NCBI GenBank assembly: GCA_025355995.1
Contig: JANXYQ010000129.1
Coordinates: forward strand, 28,187-92,186
Length of the DNA: 64,000 nt
Origin: Spirochaetaceae bacterium
Lineage (GTDB): Bacteria; Spirochaetota; Spirochaetia; Treponematales; Rectinemataceae
Reading direction: 5' to 3'
Shown here: positions 43,818-52,351 of the stretch, one piece after another
Position numbering within the stretch: position 1 is the stretch's first letter
How the letters are laid out: each line of letters begins with the position of its first letter
Notes under the pieces: generated by a model
The model's database searches: none
Told to the model about the DNA's origin: nothing
The model's input: only the letters and a program-made list of their open reading frames with translations
Translations under genes and position numbers: made by a program

Positions 43818-43843
43818 TGGAAGCGCCTCCGTCGAATATGCTG

Positions 43844-43871
43844 ATTATATCGAAATAAACCGGTTTAGCAA
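43844..43871 (-). promoter_or_regulatory. malQ promoter
   Basis: On the minus strand TTGCTA (43871-43866) and a perfect TATAAT (43849-43844) are separated by 16 bp, 27 bp ahead of the malQ ATG. Confidence 0.65.
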
Positions 43872-43980
43872 GCAGAAACTCATTCCAATCGATATGTGCC
43901 TTGCCCTGACCCTTTGGCTAGGGCTACACTGGGCTACCGATTCCATTCAATCGCTCATGTTTACGTAAGGAGGCCTAAGA

Positions 43981-45501
43981 ATGAAACGATTCTTTTCGCT
44001 CGTCCTAGCCATAAGTCTCTCGCTCGTCCTCGGAGTCGCGACCGCGGGCGCCGCCCCGGCCACGCCCCCTCCTCTCCCGGGCGACGTCCATATCACGATT
44101 CTCCACACCAATGACATGCATTCTCGCGCGATCGAGAGCAAGACCGAGATCGGCTACTCGCGCATCGCGACCCTCATCTCCGACGCGAGGAAGGCCAACC
44201 CGAACCTCCTCGTCCTGGACGCCGGCGACGCCCTGCATGGCCTGCCCTTCGCCAACCTCGAGCAAGGCGCCAGCATCGTCAAGCTGATGAGCGCCGCCGG
44301 TTATAACTATATGACTACCGGCAACCACGACTATAACTACGGCCTCGCCCGGCTCCTCGAGCTCGAGAAGCAGGCTAGCTTCAAAATTCTCGCGGCCAAC
44401 GTCTACAAGGACGGCGAGCGCGTATTCGCCCCCTGGGTGATCCGCAACGTGGGCGGCGTCCGCGTCGCCATCTTCGGCCTCGCGACCCCCGAGACGGCCT
44501 ATAAGTCCGACCCCAAGGGCTTCGTGGGCGTCGCCTTCAACGATCCGATAATCGAGTCCAGGATCGTCCTGGCCGAGCTCAAGGGCAGGTACGACGTCCT
44601 CGTCGCCCTCGTCCACCTCGGGATCGACGACTCGAGCGCGATCACCAGCGTGAAGCTGGCGGACGCGGTGCCTCAGATCGACGTCGTGATCGACGGCCAC
44701 AGCCACTCGAGCCTCGCCGCCACCGTCCTCAAGAACGATTCGAACGCCCTGATCGTCAGCGCCGATTCCTACGACACGTCCCTCGGCGTCGTCGAGCTCA
44801 CGGTCGGCCCGGACCGCAAGGTCGCGGCCAGGACCGCGCGGACCATCACCCTCGCCACGAACCCGAGCATCGCCTCCGATCCCAAGATCAAGGCCCTGGC
44901 CGACGAGATCACCGCGGCCCAGGGACCGATGCTCGACGTCAAGGTCGGGTCGACTGCGGTCGCCCTCGAGGGCAAGCGGGAGATCGTCCGCACCCAGGAG
45001 ACCAACCTCGGCAAGCTCATCGCCAACGGCATGCGCGACGCCACCGGCGCCGACGTCGCCTTCATCAACGGCGGGGGAGTGCGCGACTCCATTCCCGTCG
45101 GCGATATCACCAAGAGGCTGCTCTTCACCGTGCAGCCCTTCGGCAACCTGATCTGGACCACGGTCGTCAAGGGCTCGGAGTTCAAGGCCATCCTCGAGAA
45201 CTCGGTCGGCAAGCTTCCGGCCGCCGACGGCCGCTTCGCCCATTGGGCCAACCTGACCTACGCCGCCGACGCCGCCAAGCCCGCGGGAAGCCGCGTCTCC
45301 GACATCAAGATTGGCGGCGCCCCCGTGGACGCAGGCAAGGACTACGTGCTGGCCCTGCTCAACTTCGAGTTCAACGGCGGCGACGAGTACACGATGTTCA
45401 AGGGAAAGGCGTACAAGGAATTCCCGAGCGACGCCGAGATGACGATGGCCTACCTGAAGAAGCTGGGCACCGTCACAGCGGACAACATCGAGAAGAAGTG
45501 A
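43981..45501 (+). CDS. Secreted 5'-nucleotidase / 2',3'-cyclic phosphodiesterase family (UshA-like)
   Basis: A 506-residue exported metallophosphatase. A Sec signal (about 1-25) is followed by the two-metal domain: HTNDMHSR (about 41), LDAGDALHG, GNHDYNYG (about 114) and DGHSHSS (about 237). The C-terminal nucleotide-binding domain starts near 320 and has FINGGGVRDS and FTVQPFGN. It lets the cell use nucleotides outside the membrane as a source of phosphate and nucleosides. AAGGAGG precedes the ATG, and a very strong terminator follows. Substrate range cannot be narrowed from sequence. Confidence 0.93.
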   Translation: MKRFFSLVLAISLSLVLGVATAGAAPATPPPLPGDVHITILHTNDMHSRAIESKTEIGYSRIATLISDARKANPNLLVLDAGDALHGLPFANLEQGASIVKLMSAAGYNYMTTGNHDYNYGLARLLELEKQASFKILAANVYKDGERVFAPWVIRNVGGVRVAIFGLATPETAYKSDPKGFVGVAFNDPIIESRIVLAELKGRYDVLVALVHLGIDDSSAITSVKLADAVPQIDVVIDGHSHSSLAATVLKNDSNALIVSADSYDTSLGVVELTVGPDRKVAARTARTITLATNPSIASDPKIKALADEITAAQGPMLDVKVGSTAVALEGKREIVRTQETNLGKLIANGMRDATGADVAFINGGGVRDSIPVGDITKRLLFTVQPFGNLIWTTVVKGSEFKAILENSVGKLPAADGRFAHWANLTYAADAAKPAGSRVSDIKIGGAPVDAGKDYVLALLNFEFNGGDEYTMFKGKAYKEFPSDAEMTMAYLKKLGTVTADNIEKK

Positions 45502-45515
45502 TCTAGATATAATGA

Positions 45516-45552
45516 GCGAGGGGGAAACCTTTCAGAAAGGTTTCCCCCTCGC
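45516..45552. terminator. Strong convergent terminator
   Basis: A 17-bp perfect stem (GCGAGGGGGAAACCTTT with its complement) around a CAG loop. It lies between the nucleotidase and the convergent metalloprotease gene. It lacks a long T run in either direction, so it may act more as an RNA-stabilising end. Confidence 0.7.
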
Positions 45553-45583
45553 CCTCCCCCTTCCAAATAATCCGCGCGACGCG

Positions 45584-47260
45584 TCAACGATAGCCCGCCT
45601 CGACGTCATCCAGCCACATCCTGCCCGACTCGTTCAAGAAGGCCGCGAATTCTATGGACGCGACCTTCCGCGGGTCTATCGATTCCTGGAGCGAATATTC
45701 GCCCCAGGGGAAGCTGCCTGAGTGCATTCGCACGGCGAAGCGCTTGTTCCCGTCCGTCCCCTCCACGACGAAGCCTACGTAGCTTCCCCCGAATTGGCCG
45801 GCTTCCTTGCGGATCGCCTCGCCCTTGCATCGGTAGCTGAGGGTCAGGACGCCCTTCCTGACCGCGATGGGCCTGTGGAGCCAGCGCCACGAGCTCGTAT
45901 CGGCATCGGCCTCGAGCCGCAGCGAGGCCGAGCCCGGCTCCGAGGCGTCGATCGCGGCCGTCGAACTCATCCCCTTGCCGCCGTCTATGCGGGAGCCGAC
46001 GTCCAGGGCGAAGGCCTTCAGCGGATCGCCGCCCTCGAAACCCTCGCTGAACGAATCGACGGGCCTAGGCCCGGCAAGGCCCGTGCCCCCGAAGTTGTCC
46101 CTCCCGCCCTCGGCTAGTATCGCGTCGGCCTCGGAGGCGAGCCGCTCCAGGACGACGGGGCCGAAGCCCGAGAAATCGGGGTAGCGAGCGCGATCGGCCT
46201 CGTACTCTTCCAGCATGGCGTAGACCCGCGCGATGGGATAGAAGCCCTCCGCCCGCTCCGATTCCAGCTCGCTCGCGACTCGCTCCGGGGCGATGAGGCC
46301 GAGCGCCTTCCTGCCCATGACGGTGGCGGCCCGCAGGACGAGCTCGTTCAGGAAAACCGGAACCTGGCCGTAGGCCATGCTCCTCATCTTGGCGGCTACC
46401 GGCGCGAATATCCTCGCGAGCCGCGGGTCTGCCGAGCCCTTCTCGAGGGCCGGATTCACGAAGGAGTGGCCGAACTCGTGGAGGCCCAGGGCCGCGAGCT
46501 CCTTGCCGGAGGGGAAGGGGGAGGAACCATCGGCGCCCGAGCCCTGGGCCCTGACGATCTGGTAGACCTGCAACCGCGCTCCAGCTCCCTTCCCGGCGAG
46601 GCGGCTGAAGCCATAGCCGCCGCCGGGGAACATGGCTGGGGCGAAGACGAAATGGTAGACTGGCTTGGTAGAGGGGCCGTAGAATTTTTCCAACCAGGAG
46701 GGAATCGCCTTGGCGTCGAAACCCGCGCTCGCCTCCTCGATCCATCGTCGGTACTCGACTTCGTGCTCGGAAAGAAAACCGCGGAAGCCGCTCGCGTCGT
46801 AGGCCTCGCCGAGGGCGATTCGGAAATTCTCGAGCCTCCGCGCGCCTCCTGCCCTTCCCTTAAGGTAACTGGACCATCCCTCGGCCGGGGCGTCGAAGGC
46901 CTCGCCGCCATCGAGCGAGAGGGCCATCGTGGGCGGGGCGTCATAGGTGAAGCCCCTGTCGGTCAGGGCCTGCGACGCCTTGACCGCCCTCCCTTTCGCC
47001 AGAGGCGCGAAACGGGAGCGCAGGGCCGAGTAGTAAGCGCCGTCTGCGCCTCGGGGGCTCCCCCCGTCCCGTACCCAGGAAGTCATGGACTGGACTCCCG
47101 CGAGAAGCTCGATCCGCGGATCGACCTCGAAGATTATGTCCTCGGCGAGCTCGATCGAAAATTCCGGCAGGGGACGCTCGGGTCGAGCCCCGTCCCTCGC
47201 CGTCGAGCAGGAAGCCAGGACCGCCAGCGCGATGGGCGAAACCTTCAGGATTTTATTCAT
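45584..47260 (-). CDS. DUF4932-like metalloprotease lipoprotein
   Basis: A 558-residue lipoprotein. The start at 47260 gives a short signal ending in LAVLASC. A DUF4932-like region follows (EDIIFEVDPRIELLAGVQ near residue 40 of the chain), and a zinc protease motif GLHEFGHSF (about 261-267), then an acidic block that could give the third ligand. The last 170 residues are beta-rich (SGSFPWGEYS, MWLDDVEAGY) like a carbohydrate-binding or jelly-roll domain. It sits on the outside of a membrane. The upstream in-frame 57 codons are not needed. Activity is inferred from the HExxH only. Confidence 0.78.
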   Translation of the reverse strand: MNKILKVSPIALAVLASCSTARDGARPERPLPEFSIELAEDIIFEVDPRIELLAGVQSMTSWVRDGGSPRGADGAYYSALRSRFAPLAKGRAVKASQALTDRGFTYDAPPTMALSLDGGEAFDAPAEGWSSYLKGRAGGARRLENFRIALGEAYDASGFRGFLSEHEVEYRRWIEEASAGFDAKAIPSWLEKFYGPSTKPVYHFVFAPAMFPGGGYGFSRLAGKGAGARLQVYQIVRAQGSGADGSSPFPSGKELAALGLHEFGHSFVNPALEKGSADPRLARIFAPVAAKMRSMAYGQVPVFLNELVLRAATVMGRKALGLIAPERVASELESERAEGFYPIARVYAMLEEYEADRARYPDFSGFGPVVLERLASEADAILAEGGRDNFGGTGLAGPRPVDSFSEGFEGGDPLKAFALDVGSRIDGGKGMSSTAAIDASEPGSASLRLEADADTSSWRWLHRPIAVRKGVLTLSYRCKGEAIRKEAGQFGGSYVGFVVEGTDGNKRFAVRMHSGSFPWGEYSLQESIDPRKVASIEFAAFLNESGRMWLDDVEAGYR

Positions 47261-47339
47261 GCCCGTTACATTATCCTCGTCGAAAGCATGCGGCAAGCGG
47301 CCTTCCCCTCCCGCGGCCCGGGCGTACATACTTCCGGCT

Positions 47340-48125
47340 ATGCGCCTCGAATCGCCCGAATCCTCCGTCTCTCGCGCCGCCGCGATCCTTCGAGACAGCC
47401 GCAGGCTGATGGCGTTCACGGGCGCGGGCATTTCCGCGGAAAGCGGAGTTCCTACCTTCCGAGGCGCGGGCGGCCTCTGGGAGCGGATGGACCCCGGCCT
47501 CCTCGAGATCGGCCGCTTCGACGCCGATCCCGGGGCCTCGTGGGCGGCGATCCGCGAGCTCTTCTACGCCGCCGCGCCGGACGGCGGGCGGGCTTCGCCC
47601 AACGCCGCCCATCGCATCCTCGCCCGGTGGGAAGCCGAGGGCCTCCTCTCGTTCCTGGTCACCCAGAACATCGATGGGCTGCATTCGGCGGCCGGCTCGC
47701 GCAGGCTGGCGGAATTCCACGGTTCGATTCGCGAGCTGCTCTGCCGCCGCTGCGGCGGGCGCGTGCAGGCGACGAGCGAGGCCCTCGACGCGGGCCTGCT
47801 CGATTCCTTGCCGCCGCGATGCCCGTCCTGCGGGGAGGCGCTGAAGCCGGATTTCGTGTTTTTCGGCGAGGGCATACCGCAGGCCGCCTATTCCGCCGCC
47901 ATGGACGCCGCCGAGATGGCCGACGCCTGCCTAGTCATCGGCTCGACGGGCGTCGTCTATCCCGCGGCGCAGATCCCTATCTTGGCCAAGCGTGCCGGCG
48001 CTGTGGTGATCGAAATCGACCCCGGCGATACCGAGTTCAGCGTGGGAGCGAGCGATATCCACATCAGGCTCGGGGCCTCGGAGGCGCTCACCCGGCTCGA
48101 TGCCCTGATAGCTCGACCTAAATAA
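47340..48125 (+). CDS. Sir2-family NAD-dependent protein deacylase
   Basis: A 261-residue sirtuin. GAGISAESGVPTFRG (about 27-41) binds NAD, TQNIDGLH is the second NAD block, EFHGSIRELLCRRCGG contains the catalytic His and the first zinc cysteines, and CPSCGEALKPDFVFFGE supplies the other pair. GSTGVVYPAA is the third nucleotide block. It removes acetyl or other acyl groups from protein lysines. The ATG at 47340 is the first reasonable start; I saw no strong ribosome site. Confidence 0.93.
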   Translation: MRLESPESSVSRAAAILRDSRRLMAFTGAGISAESGVPTFRGAGGLWERMDPGLLEIGRFDADPGASWAAIRELFYAAAPDGGRASPNAAHRILARWEAEGLLSFLVTQNIDGLHSAAGSRRLAEFHGSIRELLCRRCGGRVQATSEALDAGLLDSLPPRCPSCGEALKPDFVFFGEGIPQAAYSAAMDAAEMADACLVIGSTGVVYPAAQIPILAKRAGAVVIEIDPGDTEFSVGASDIHIRLGASEALTRLDALIARPK

Positions 48126-48167
48126 AAATACGTTGTATATACCTTTTTTTGCTCGAATCTTTCAATC

Positions 48168-48196
48168 TTGGTAAGTGAAGATTCATGTGCTATTAT
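48168..48196 (+). promoter_or_regulatory. Promoter of the LamG-like lipoprotein gene
   Basis: TTGGTA (48168-48173) and TATTAT (48191-48196) are 17 bp apart. Transcription would start only about 8 nt before the ATG at 48211. Confidence 0.55.
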
Positions 48197-48210
48197 TAAA
48201 TAGGATATTT

Positions 48211-50244
48211 ATGGTCAAGAAACTTCGAAGACGCTCCTCCGCCCCGCGGAGGCTCCTCATGGCGCTGGCCGTTACGGTCGGGCTTTTTTCGTGCGAGCTG
48301 TCTTCGGGCTTCCTTTCCGATTCCGAGCGTAGCACGCTCTACACCTTAAAAATAAACGCATCCGATAGCCCTGGCCTGGTGGACGGCGCGGTGGTCCTGC
48401 CAGGAACCGAGATCTCGGCCATCGTCGCCAAGAAATCTGGTGCCCTCGATCTCGCGAGTCTGGAATTTTCCCTCGCCAGCCAGGACGGGAAGACGACGAC
48501 CGGGCTGCGGCTCCTCGCCTCGGCGGCGCAGGCCGCGCCCGGCGGCTCTTCCAAATCGGTCGCCGCCATCGATGGCAAGCTCTCCGGTTTCGCGATTCCC
48601 GAAAGCGCCGCCTCGGGCCTCTATGTCCTTACCGTCTCGGTCTCCGGCCCAGACGGGTCGATCCTACAGAAAGAGAGCCTTCATCTGTTCGTCGGGCGCA
48701 GCCAACCGGCCATAGATTCGGTGTCGATCTTCCCCCCCTCCGTAGAGCCGGGCTCGTCCGTCCTACTCGGCCTCACGGTTTCCTGGCAGTCCCTCGCCGC
48801 CGGCTCCTCGAGCACGGCAGTCGCCCCCCCCGCGTCGACCCCGACGAAGGCCGCCGCGAAGGCTTCGGCCTCGATCCCCGCGGCTCCCGCCGAAACGCGC
48901 GATCCGTGGATAAGGTGGAGCCGGGACGGCAGTACCTTCGCGGAAGGCCTTTTTTCCAAGGGCTTGGATAAGGTCGTCTGGGCGGCGCCGCGAAACGAGG
49001 GCGCCTACTCCTTGTTGGCCGAGGTGTTTCCTTCCGCGCCTCCCGCGGGAGGATCCTTTCCCTTCACCGCGCCGGTAAGCCAAGGACTCAAGGTCATGGT
49101 GATCGCGCCGGCGGGAGGCAGCGGCAACGATTTCGCGGATCCGCTGGCCTTCTATTCTCTCCTGAGGTTCGACGGTTCCTTCGACGACGTAGGCACCCGC
49201 CCGCGGACCGCCCAGCCCGAGGCCTTCGGGTCGCCCGTCCTCGATACCTATTCGAGCGGCTTCGGCTATCGCTTCGGCCCCTCCTCGGGCGTTCGCATTC
49301 CCGGTCTCATGCCGCCCGGCTCCGCCGGTAAGCTCGGCGCCTTCTCTACCCTGCTTCGCCTCGACTCGGATCGGACGGACGGAACCCTGGTCCGCTACGC
49401 CTCCGACGACGGCTCCTGGGCCCTCGTCATCGGCATCCAGGATTCCCGGCCCTACGTAGAATCCCTAGAGTCCGGCAAGGCGCAACGTTCCACGGCTCCG
49501 TCCTCCCTCCCTCGCTTCCCCCTCACCATAGAGGCCATTCTCAAGCCCGAGGGCGACAAGCTCGCGATCGCATGGAGGATCGAGGGCGAGCCCGTCGAGG
49601 GGCCCTCCCTCGCCCTGCCCGCGGCCCCGCCCACCGGGGGAGCCACGATCGGTGGCGATCAATCCCTGCCCGGAGTGTACGACGGCTTCGGCCTCATAGC
49701 CGGCGGCGCCTCTCCCTCGTATCGCCTGGCGTCGAGAAGGAAGTGGAAGGCCTCGCTGGTCATCGCCGAGTCCTTCGAGGACGGCGTCCTGCCTCCGCTT
49801 TCGACCGCCAAGGGCGGAGTGTCCGTCTCCGACGGGAGCCTGGCTCTCGAGCCGGGCGGCTCGCTCGCCCTCGGGCCTTCTTTCGGTATCGGTTCCTCCC
49901 TCCTCGTCGAAGCGGAGATCGAGGGCGATCGCTCGTCCTGCGCCCTCGCCTTATACAGCTCGGAGGGCGCCCGCATCCTCGCGGTCGGAGGCCTGGGCGA
50001 CGTAACGGATCCTTCAGGCGCCTCCGTCGGCTCCATCCCCGCCGCCGGGGGCAAAACGGCCTTTTCCTTGGAGCTGAAGGACGGGTCGATCTACCTCCGC
50101 GGGGCCGGTACCGATGCCCTCGCCCTCCCCTGCAAGGCGGGGCGCTTCGTACTCTCGCTAGAGAGGGCCTCGGCCGGCTCGGGTACCGCCGCCTTCGACA
50201 GGGTATTGATCAGGGTCTCCTCCGTCGCCTCGATCCCCAAATAG
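48211..50244 (+). CDS. Large surface lipoprotein with lectin-like (LamG-type) C-terminal domains
   Basis: A 677-residue lipoprotein. The signal is basic (VKKLRRRSSAPRRL) and ends in VGLFSC. The next 280 residues are Ser/Ala/Pro-rich with possible Ig-like repeats. From about residue 310 it reads like a concanavalin A-like/LamG fold: DPLAFYSLLRFDGSFDDVG, then a jelly-roll of short strands, then a second such unit near the end (ESFEDGVLPPLS). It is probably an outer-surface glycan-binding or structural protein. I prefer the ATG at 48211 over the GTG at 48175 because AGGA precedes it and the promoter lies between. Domain call is by pattern only. Confidence 0.65.
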   Translation: MVKKLRRRSSAPRRLLMALAVTVGLFSCELSSGFLSDSERSTLYTLKINASDSPGLVDGAVVLPGTEISAIVAKKSGALDLASLEFSLASQDGKTTTGLRLLASAAQAAPGGSSKSVAAIDGKLSGFAIPESAASGLYVLTVSVSGPDGSILQKESLHLFVGRSQPAIDSVSIFPPSVEPGSSVLLGLTVSWQSLAAGSSSTAVAPPASTPTKAAAKASASIPAAPAETRDPWIRWSRDGSTFAEGLFSKGLDKVVWAAPRNEGAYSLLAEVFPSAPPAGGSFPFTAPVSQGLKVMVIAPAGGSGNDFADPLAFYSLLRFDGSFDDVGTRPRTAQPEAFGSPVLDTYSSGFGYRFGPSSGVRIPGLMPPGSAGKLGAFSTLLRLDSDRTDGTLVRYASDDGSWALVIGIQDSRPYVESLESGKAQRSTAPSSLPRFPLTIEAILKPEGDKLAIAWRIEGEPVEGPSLALPAAPPTGGATIGGDQSLPGVYDGFGLIAGGASPSYRLASRRKWKASLVIAESFEDGVLPPLSTAKGGVSVSDGSLALEPGGSLALGPSFGIGSSLLVEAEIEGDRSSCALALYSSEGARILAVGGLGDVTDPSGASVGSIPAAGGKTAFSLELKDGSIYLRGAGTDALALPCKAGRFVLSLERASAGSGTAAFDRVLIRVSSVASIPK

Positions 50245-50246
50245 CC

Positions 50247-50275
50247 TTGCATCCAAGTTTTTATATAGCTATACT
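50247..50275 (+). promoter_or_regulatory. Promoter of the DUF6175-like lipoprotein gene
   Basis: TTGCAT (50247-50252) and TATACT (50270-50275) are separated by 17 bp, about 100 bp upstream of the ATG. Confidence 0.6.
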
Positions 50276-50374
50276 AAAAACCTAGCGCCTCGCCCTCAAC
50301 TCGATCTTCCTGGGAATTGGTTTTAGCTAGGCCGCCGCGCTAAACTCTTGCGGAGCGTCGCTAAGGAGCACTAG

Positions 50375-51412
50375 ATGCGAAAGGTAATAAAGGTCGCGCT
50401 CGCATTCGCGATCGTAGCTTTGACAATCTCGTGCGCGAGCGCGCCGTCGACGGCCGCTCCGCCGGCGCAGGGCGCGGCTGCGGGCGACAACGCCGCCAAG
50501 GACCGCGCGAAGGCCCTGGCCCAGAGCGGCGCCGACGCGGGGACTCCCGCTCCCGCGGCAGCCCAGCCCGCATCGGCCGCATCGGCGGCGTCCGCCGACC
50601 AGCCGCCCCCCGCTCCGGGGCAGCTTACGCCGGAGGAGCAGGCCTACCTGCAAACCTATCTCTCCCGCCTCAACTACATGGTCTATTACAACGCGGACGC
50701 GAAGCTCGACCCCAAGTACGCGAAAGTCGCTGTATCCCAGGCCAATCGCTATCTACTCGAGAAGCTCGGGCTTTCGGTCACTGATTTCGACCAGATAGAG
50801 AAGAACAAGAAGGACCAGCAGACGGCCTACGAGAGCGAGACCGGCGGGTCCATCGACCTCATCCAATATCTCGCGCAGAAATTCAACGCGGACGTCTACG
50901 TCGAGATCGACTTCGCCCTTACGAACGAGACGCGGGACGGCAAGTTCTACTCGTCGGCCCAGGGCTCCATGAAGATCTTCGACACCTCCACCGCGACGCT
51001 CCTGGGCTCGATCGTCCTCTCGAGCCAGACCGCGTTCAGCCCCAACTCCGCCGACGCGGCCGCTACCAACGCCATCGCAAGCACAGTGTGGATGGCGATG
51101 CCCAAGATGATCGACCAATCCAAGGAGCTCCTCAAGAACTCGCTGGCGCGCGGCGTGCGTTACGAGGTCGTCCTGCAGAAGACCCCCGATTCCAAGCAGA
51201 TAAGCCAGCTTCGTCGAGCCCTGGCAAAGAAGGTCCGCGAGGTCGAGCAGGTGTCCTACTCGCCTGGGTCGACCAAGCTCTACCTGTATACTTTCCAAAA
51301 GGGAGACAAGGTCGAGGACGCGGTGTACGAGGCGGGATCCTCCGCCGGTATGAACGACATCAATCTCGTGTACTCGCGCGGGAAGTCTTACACCTTCGAT
51401 TCAGGATTGTGA
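50375..51412 (+). CDS. Lipoprotein, DUF6175-like
   Basis: A 345-residue lipoprotein (signal ends in LTISC, Cys20) with an Ala/Pro low-complexity spacer to about residue 90 and a folded domain after it. The domain (YLQTYLSRLNYMVYYN, then FNADVYVEIDFALTNE, then DTSTATLLGSIVLSSQTAF) has the look of DUF6175-like lipoproteins from Bacteroidota and spirochaetes that occur with LPP20 and CsgG-like proteins. An AAGGAG site precedes the ATG. Part of an envelope cluster with the next two genes. Confidence 0.65.
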   Translation: MRKVIKVALAFAIVALTISCASAPSTAAPPAQGAAAGDNAAKDRAKALAQSGADAGTPAPAAAQPASAASAASADQPPPAPGQLTPEEQAYLQTYLSRLNYMVYYNADAKLDPKYAKVAVSQANRYLLEKLGLSVTDFDQIEKNKKDQQTAYESETGGSIDLIQYLAQKFNADVYVEIDFALTNETRDGKFYSSAQGSMKIFDTSTATLLGSIVLSSQTAFSPNSADAAATNAIASTVWMAMPKMIDQSKELLKNSLARGVRYEVVLQKTPDSKQISQLRRALAKKVREVEQVSYSPGSTKLYLYTFQKGDKVEDAVYEAGSSAGMNDINLVYSRGKSYTFDSGL

Positions 51413-51545
51413 ACAACCGGTACGGGCGGCACGGGGTAGAATCCCGCCGCGCGCGCCGCTTAGGGAGGGCGTCGCCCTTCCCGTTCTATGCGGCCTTTCC
51501 AGGCATCCGCCTCGGGCGGGCCGCAAAAGACCTAAGGAGGTCATT

Positions 51546-52214
51546 GTGAAAAAGATTCTTGGAGTCCTCGTCGTTCTCCTGACCCTCGCCGTCGTAATCG
51601 GCTGCGCGAGCAAGCCCGCGACGCCCTCAGGCGTCACCCCCCCCGCCCCGACGGTTAAGGCATACCCGCCCCAGATCATCGAGCACAAGGGCACGGCCTT
51701 CGGCCGCGACTATCCGAAGTGGATGGACGCCGCCCTCGACGGGCCCAAGGCCGTGGAGAAGCTTCCCGATTTCGCCAACAAGTATATCGTCGTGGTCCAG
51801 CAGGACGGAGCGGACCTAAGCGGCGCCCAGCTCGCGGCGAGCAAGCTCGATGCGCAGACTACCATCTCGGCCCTCATCTCGACCCGCGTGAAGGACACCT
51901 TCGCCGGCGCCCAGGTCGGCGACAAGGATAAGATCGAGACCTACATGGAGCGCGCCGTGAAGAGCGTCTCCGAGGCCACCTTCTCGGGCTTCGCGATGGA
52001 GAGCGACTGGTGGGCCAAGCTCCAGACCTTCACCTCCGACGGGAAGCCCGACAAGCAGGTTTATCGCGTCATCCAGGTGTGGGGCATCGATAAGGACACC
52101 CTCAAGAAGCAGGTCGAGAAGCAGCTCGCCGGCGCCGCCGCCGCCGAGCCCAAGACCGAGGCCAAGCAGAAGGCCATGGACCTCGTCCAGCAGTCCTTCT
52201 TCGACGGGTTCTGA
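51546..52214 (+). CDS. Lipoprotein of unknown function
   Basis: A 222-residue lipoprotein starting at GTG behind a perfect AGGAGG. The signal ends in VVIGC. The mature part (YPKWMDAALDGPKAVEKLPDF, AASKLDAQTTISALI, QVYRVIQVWGIDKDTLKKQ) recalls LPP20-type lipoproteins, with a helix followed by strands. It is followed by three tandem hairpins. Probably exposed in the periplasm or outer envelope; family uncertain. Confidence 0.65.
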   Translation: MKKILGVLVVLLTLAVVIGCASKPATPSGVTPPAPTVKAYPPQIIEHKGTAFGRDYPKWMDAALDGPKAVEKLPDFANKYIVVVQQDGADLSGAQLAASKLDAQTTISALISTRVKDTFAGAQVGDKDKIETYMERAVKSVSEATFSGFAMESDWWAKLQTFTSDGKPDKQVYRVIQVWGIDKDTLKKQVEKQLAGAAAAEPKTEAKQKAMDLVQQSFFDGF

Positions 52215-52219
52215 TCCGT

Positions 52220-52320
52220 AGCCAAGGCCTTCGGCCTTGGCTTTGCGGTTTCGCTGGCGCGAAACCGCGGAACTAAAGTCGTGCCGGCCGTCGCCTATAT
52301 CGGCGGACGGCCGGCTTTCT
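52220..52320 (+). terminator. Three tandem 10-bp hairpins, last one a likely terminator
   Basis: Hairpin 1: AGCCAAGGCC/GGCCTTGGCT (52220-52242, loop TTC). Hairpin 2: GCGGTTTCGC/GCGAAACCGC (52245-52268). Hairpin 3: GCCGGCCGTC/GACGGCCGGC (52283-52315) followed by TTTCT. Each stem is perfect. Together they could limit read-through and protect the mRNA between the two lipoprotein genes. Confidence 0.7.
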
Positions 52321-52351
52321 GTTACTTTGGGGTTCGACAAAAGGAGATCGC

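Noticed and set aside
48175..48210. GTG start at 48175 for the LamG-like lipoprotein
   Set aside because: It would lie inside the probable promoter, and an ATG with AGGA at 48211 starts a cleaner lipoprotein signal.
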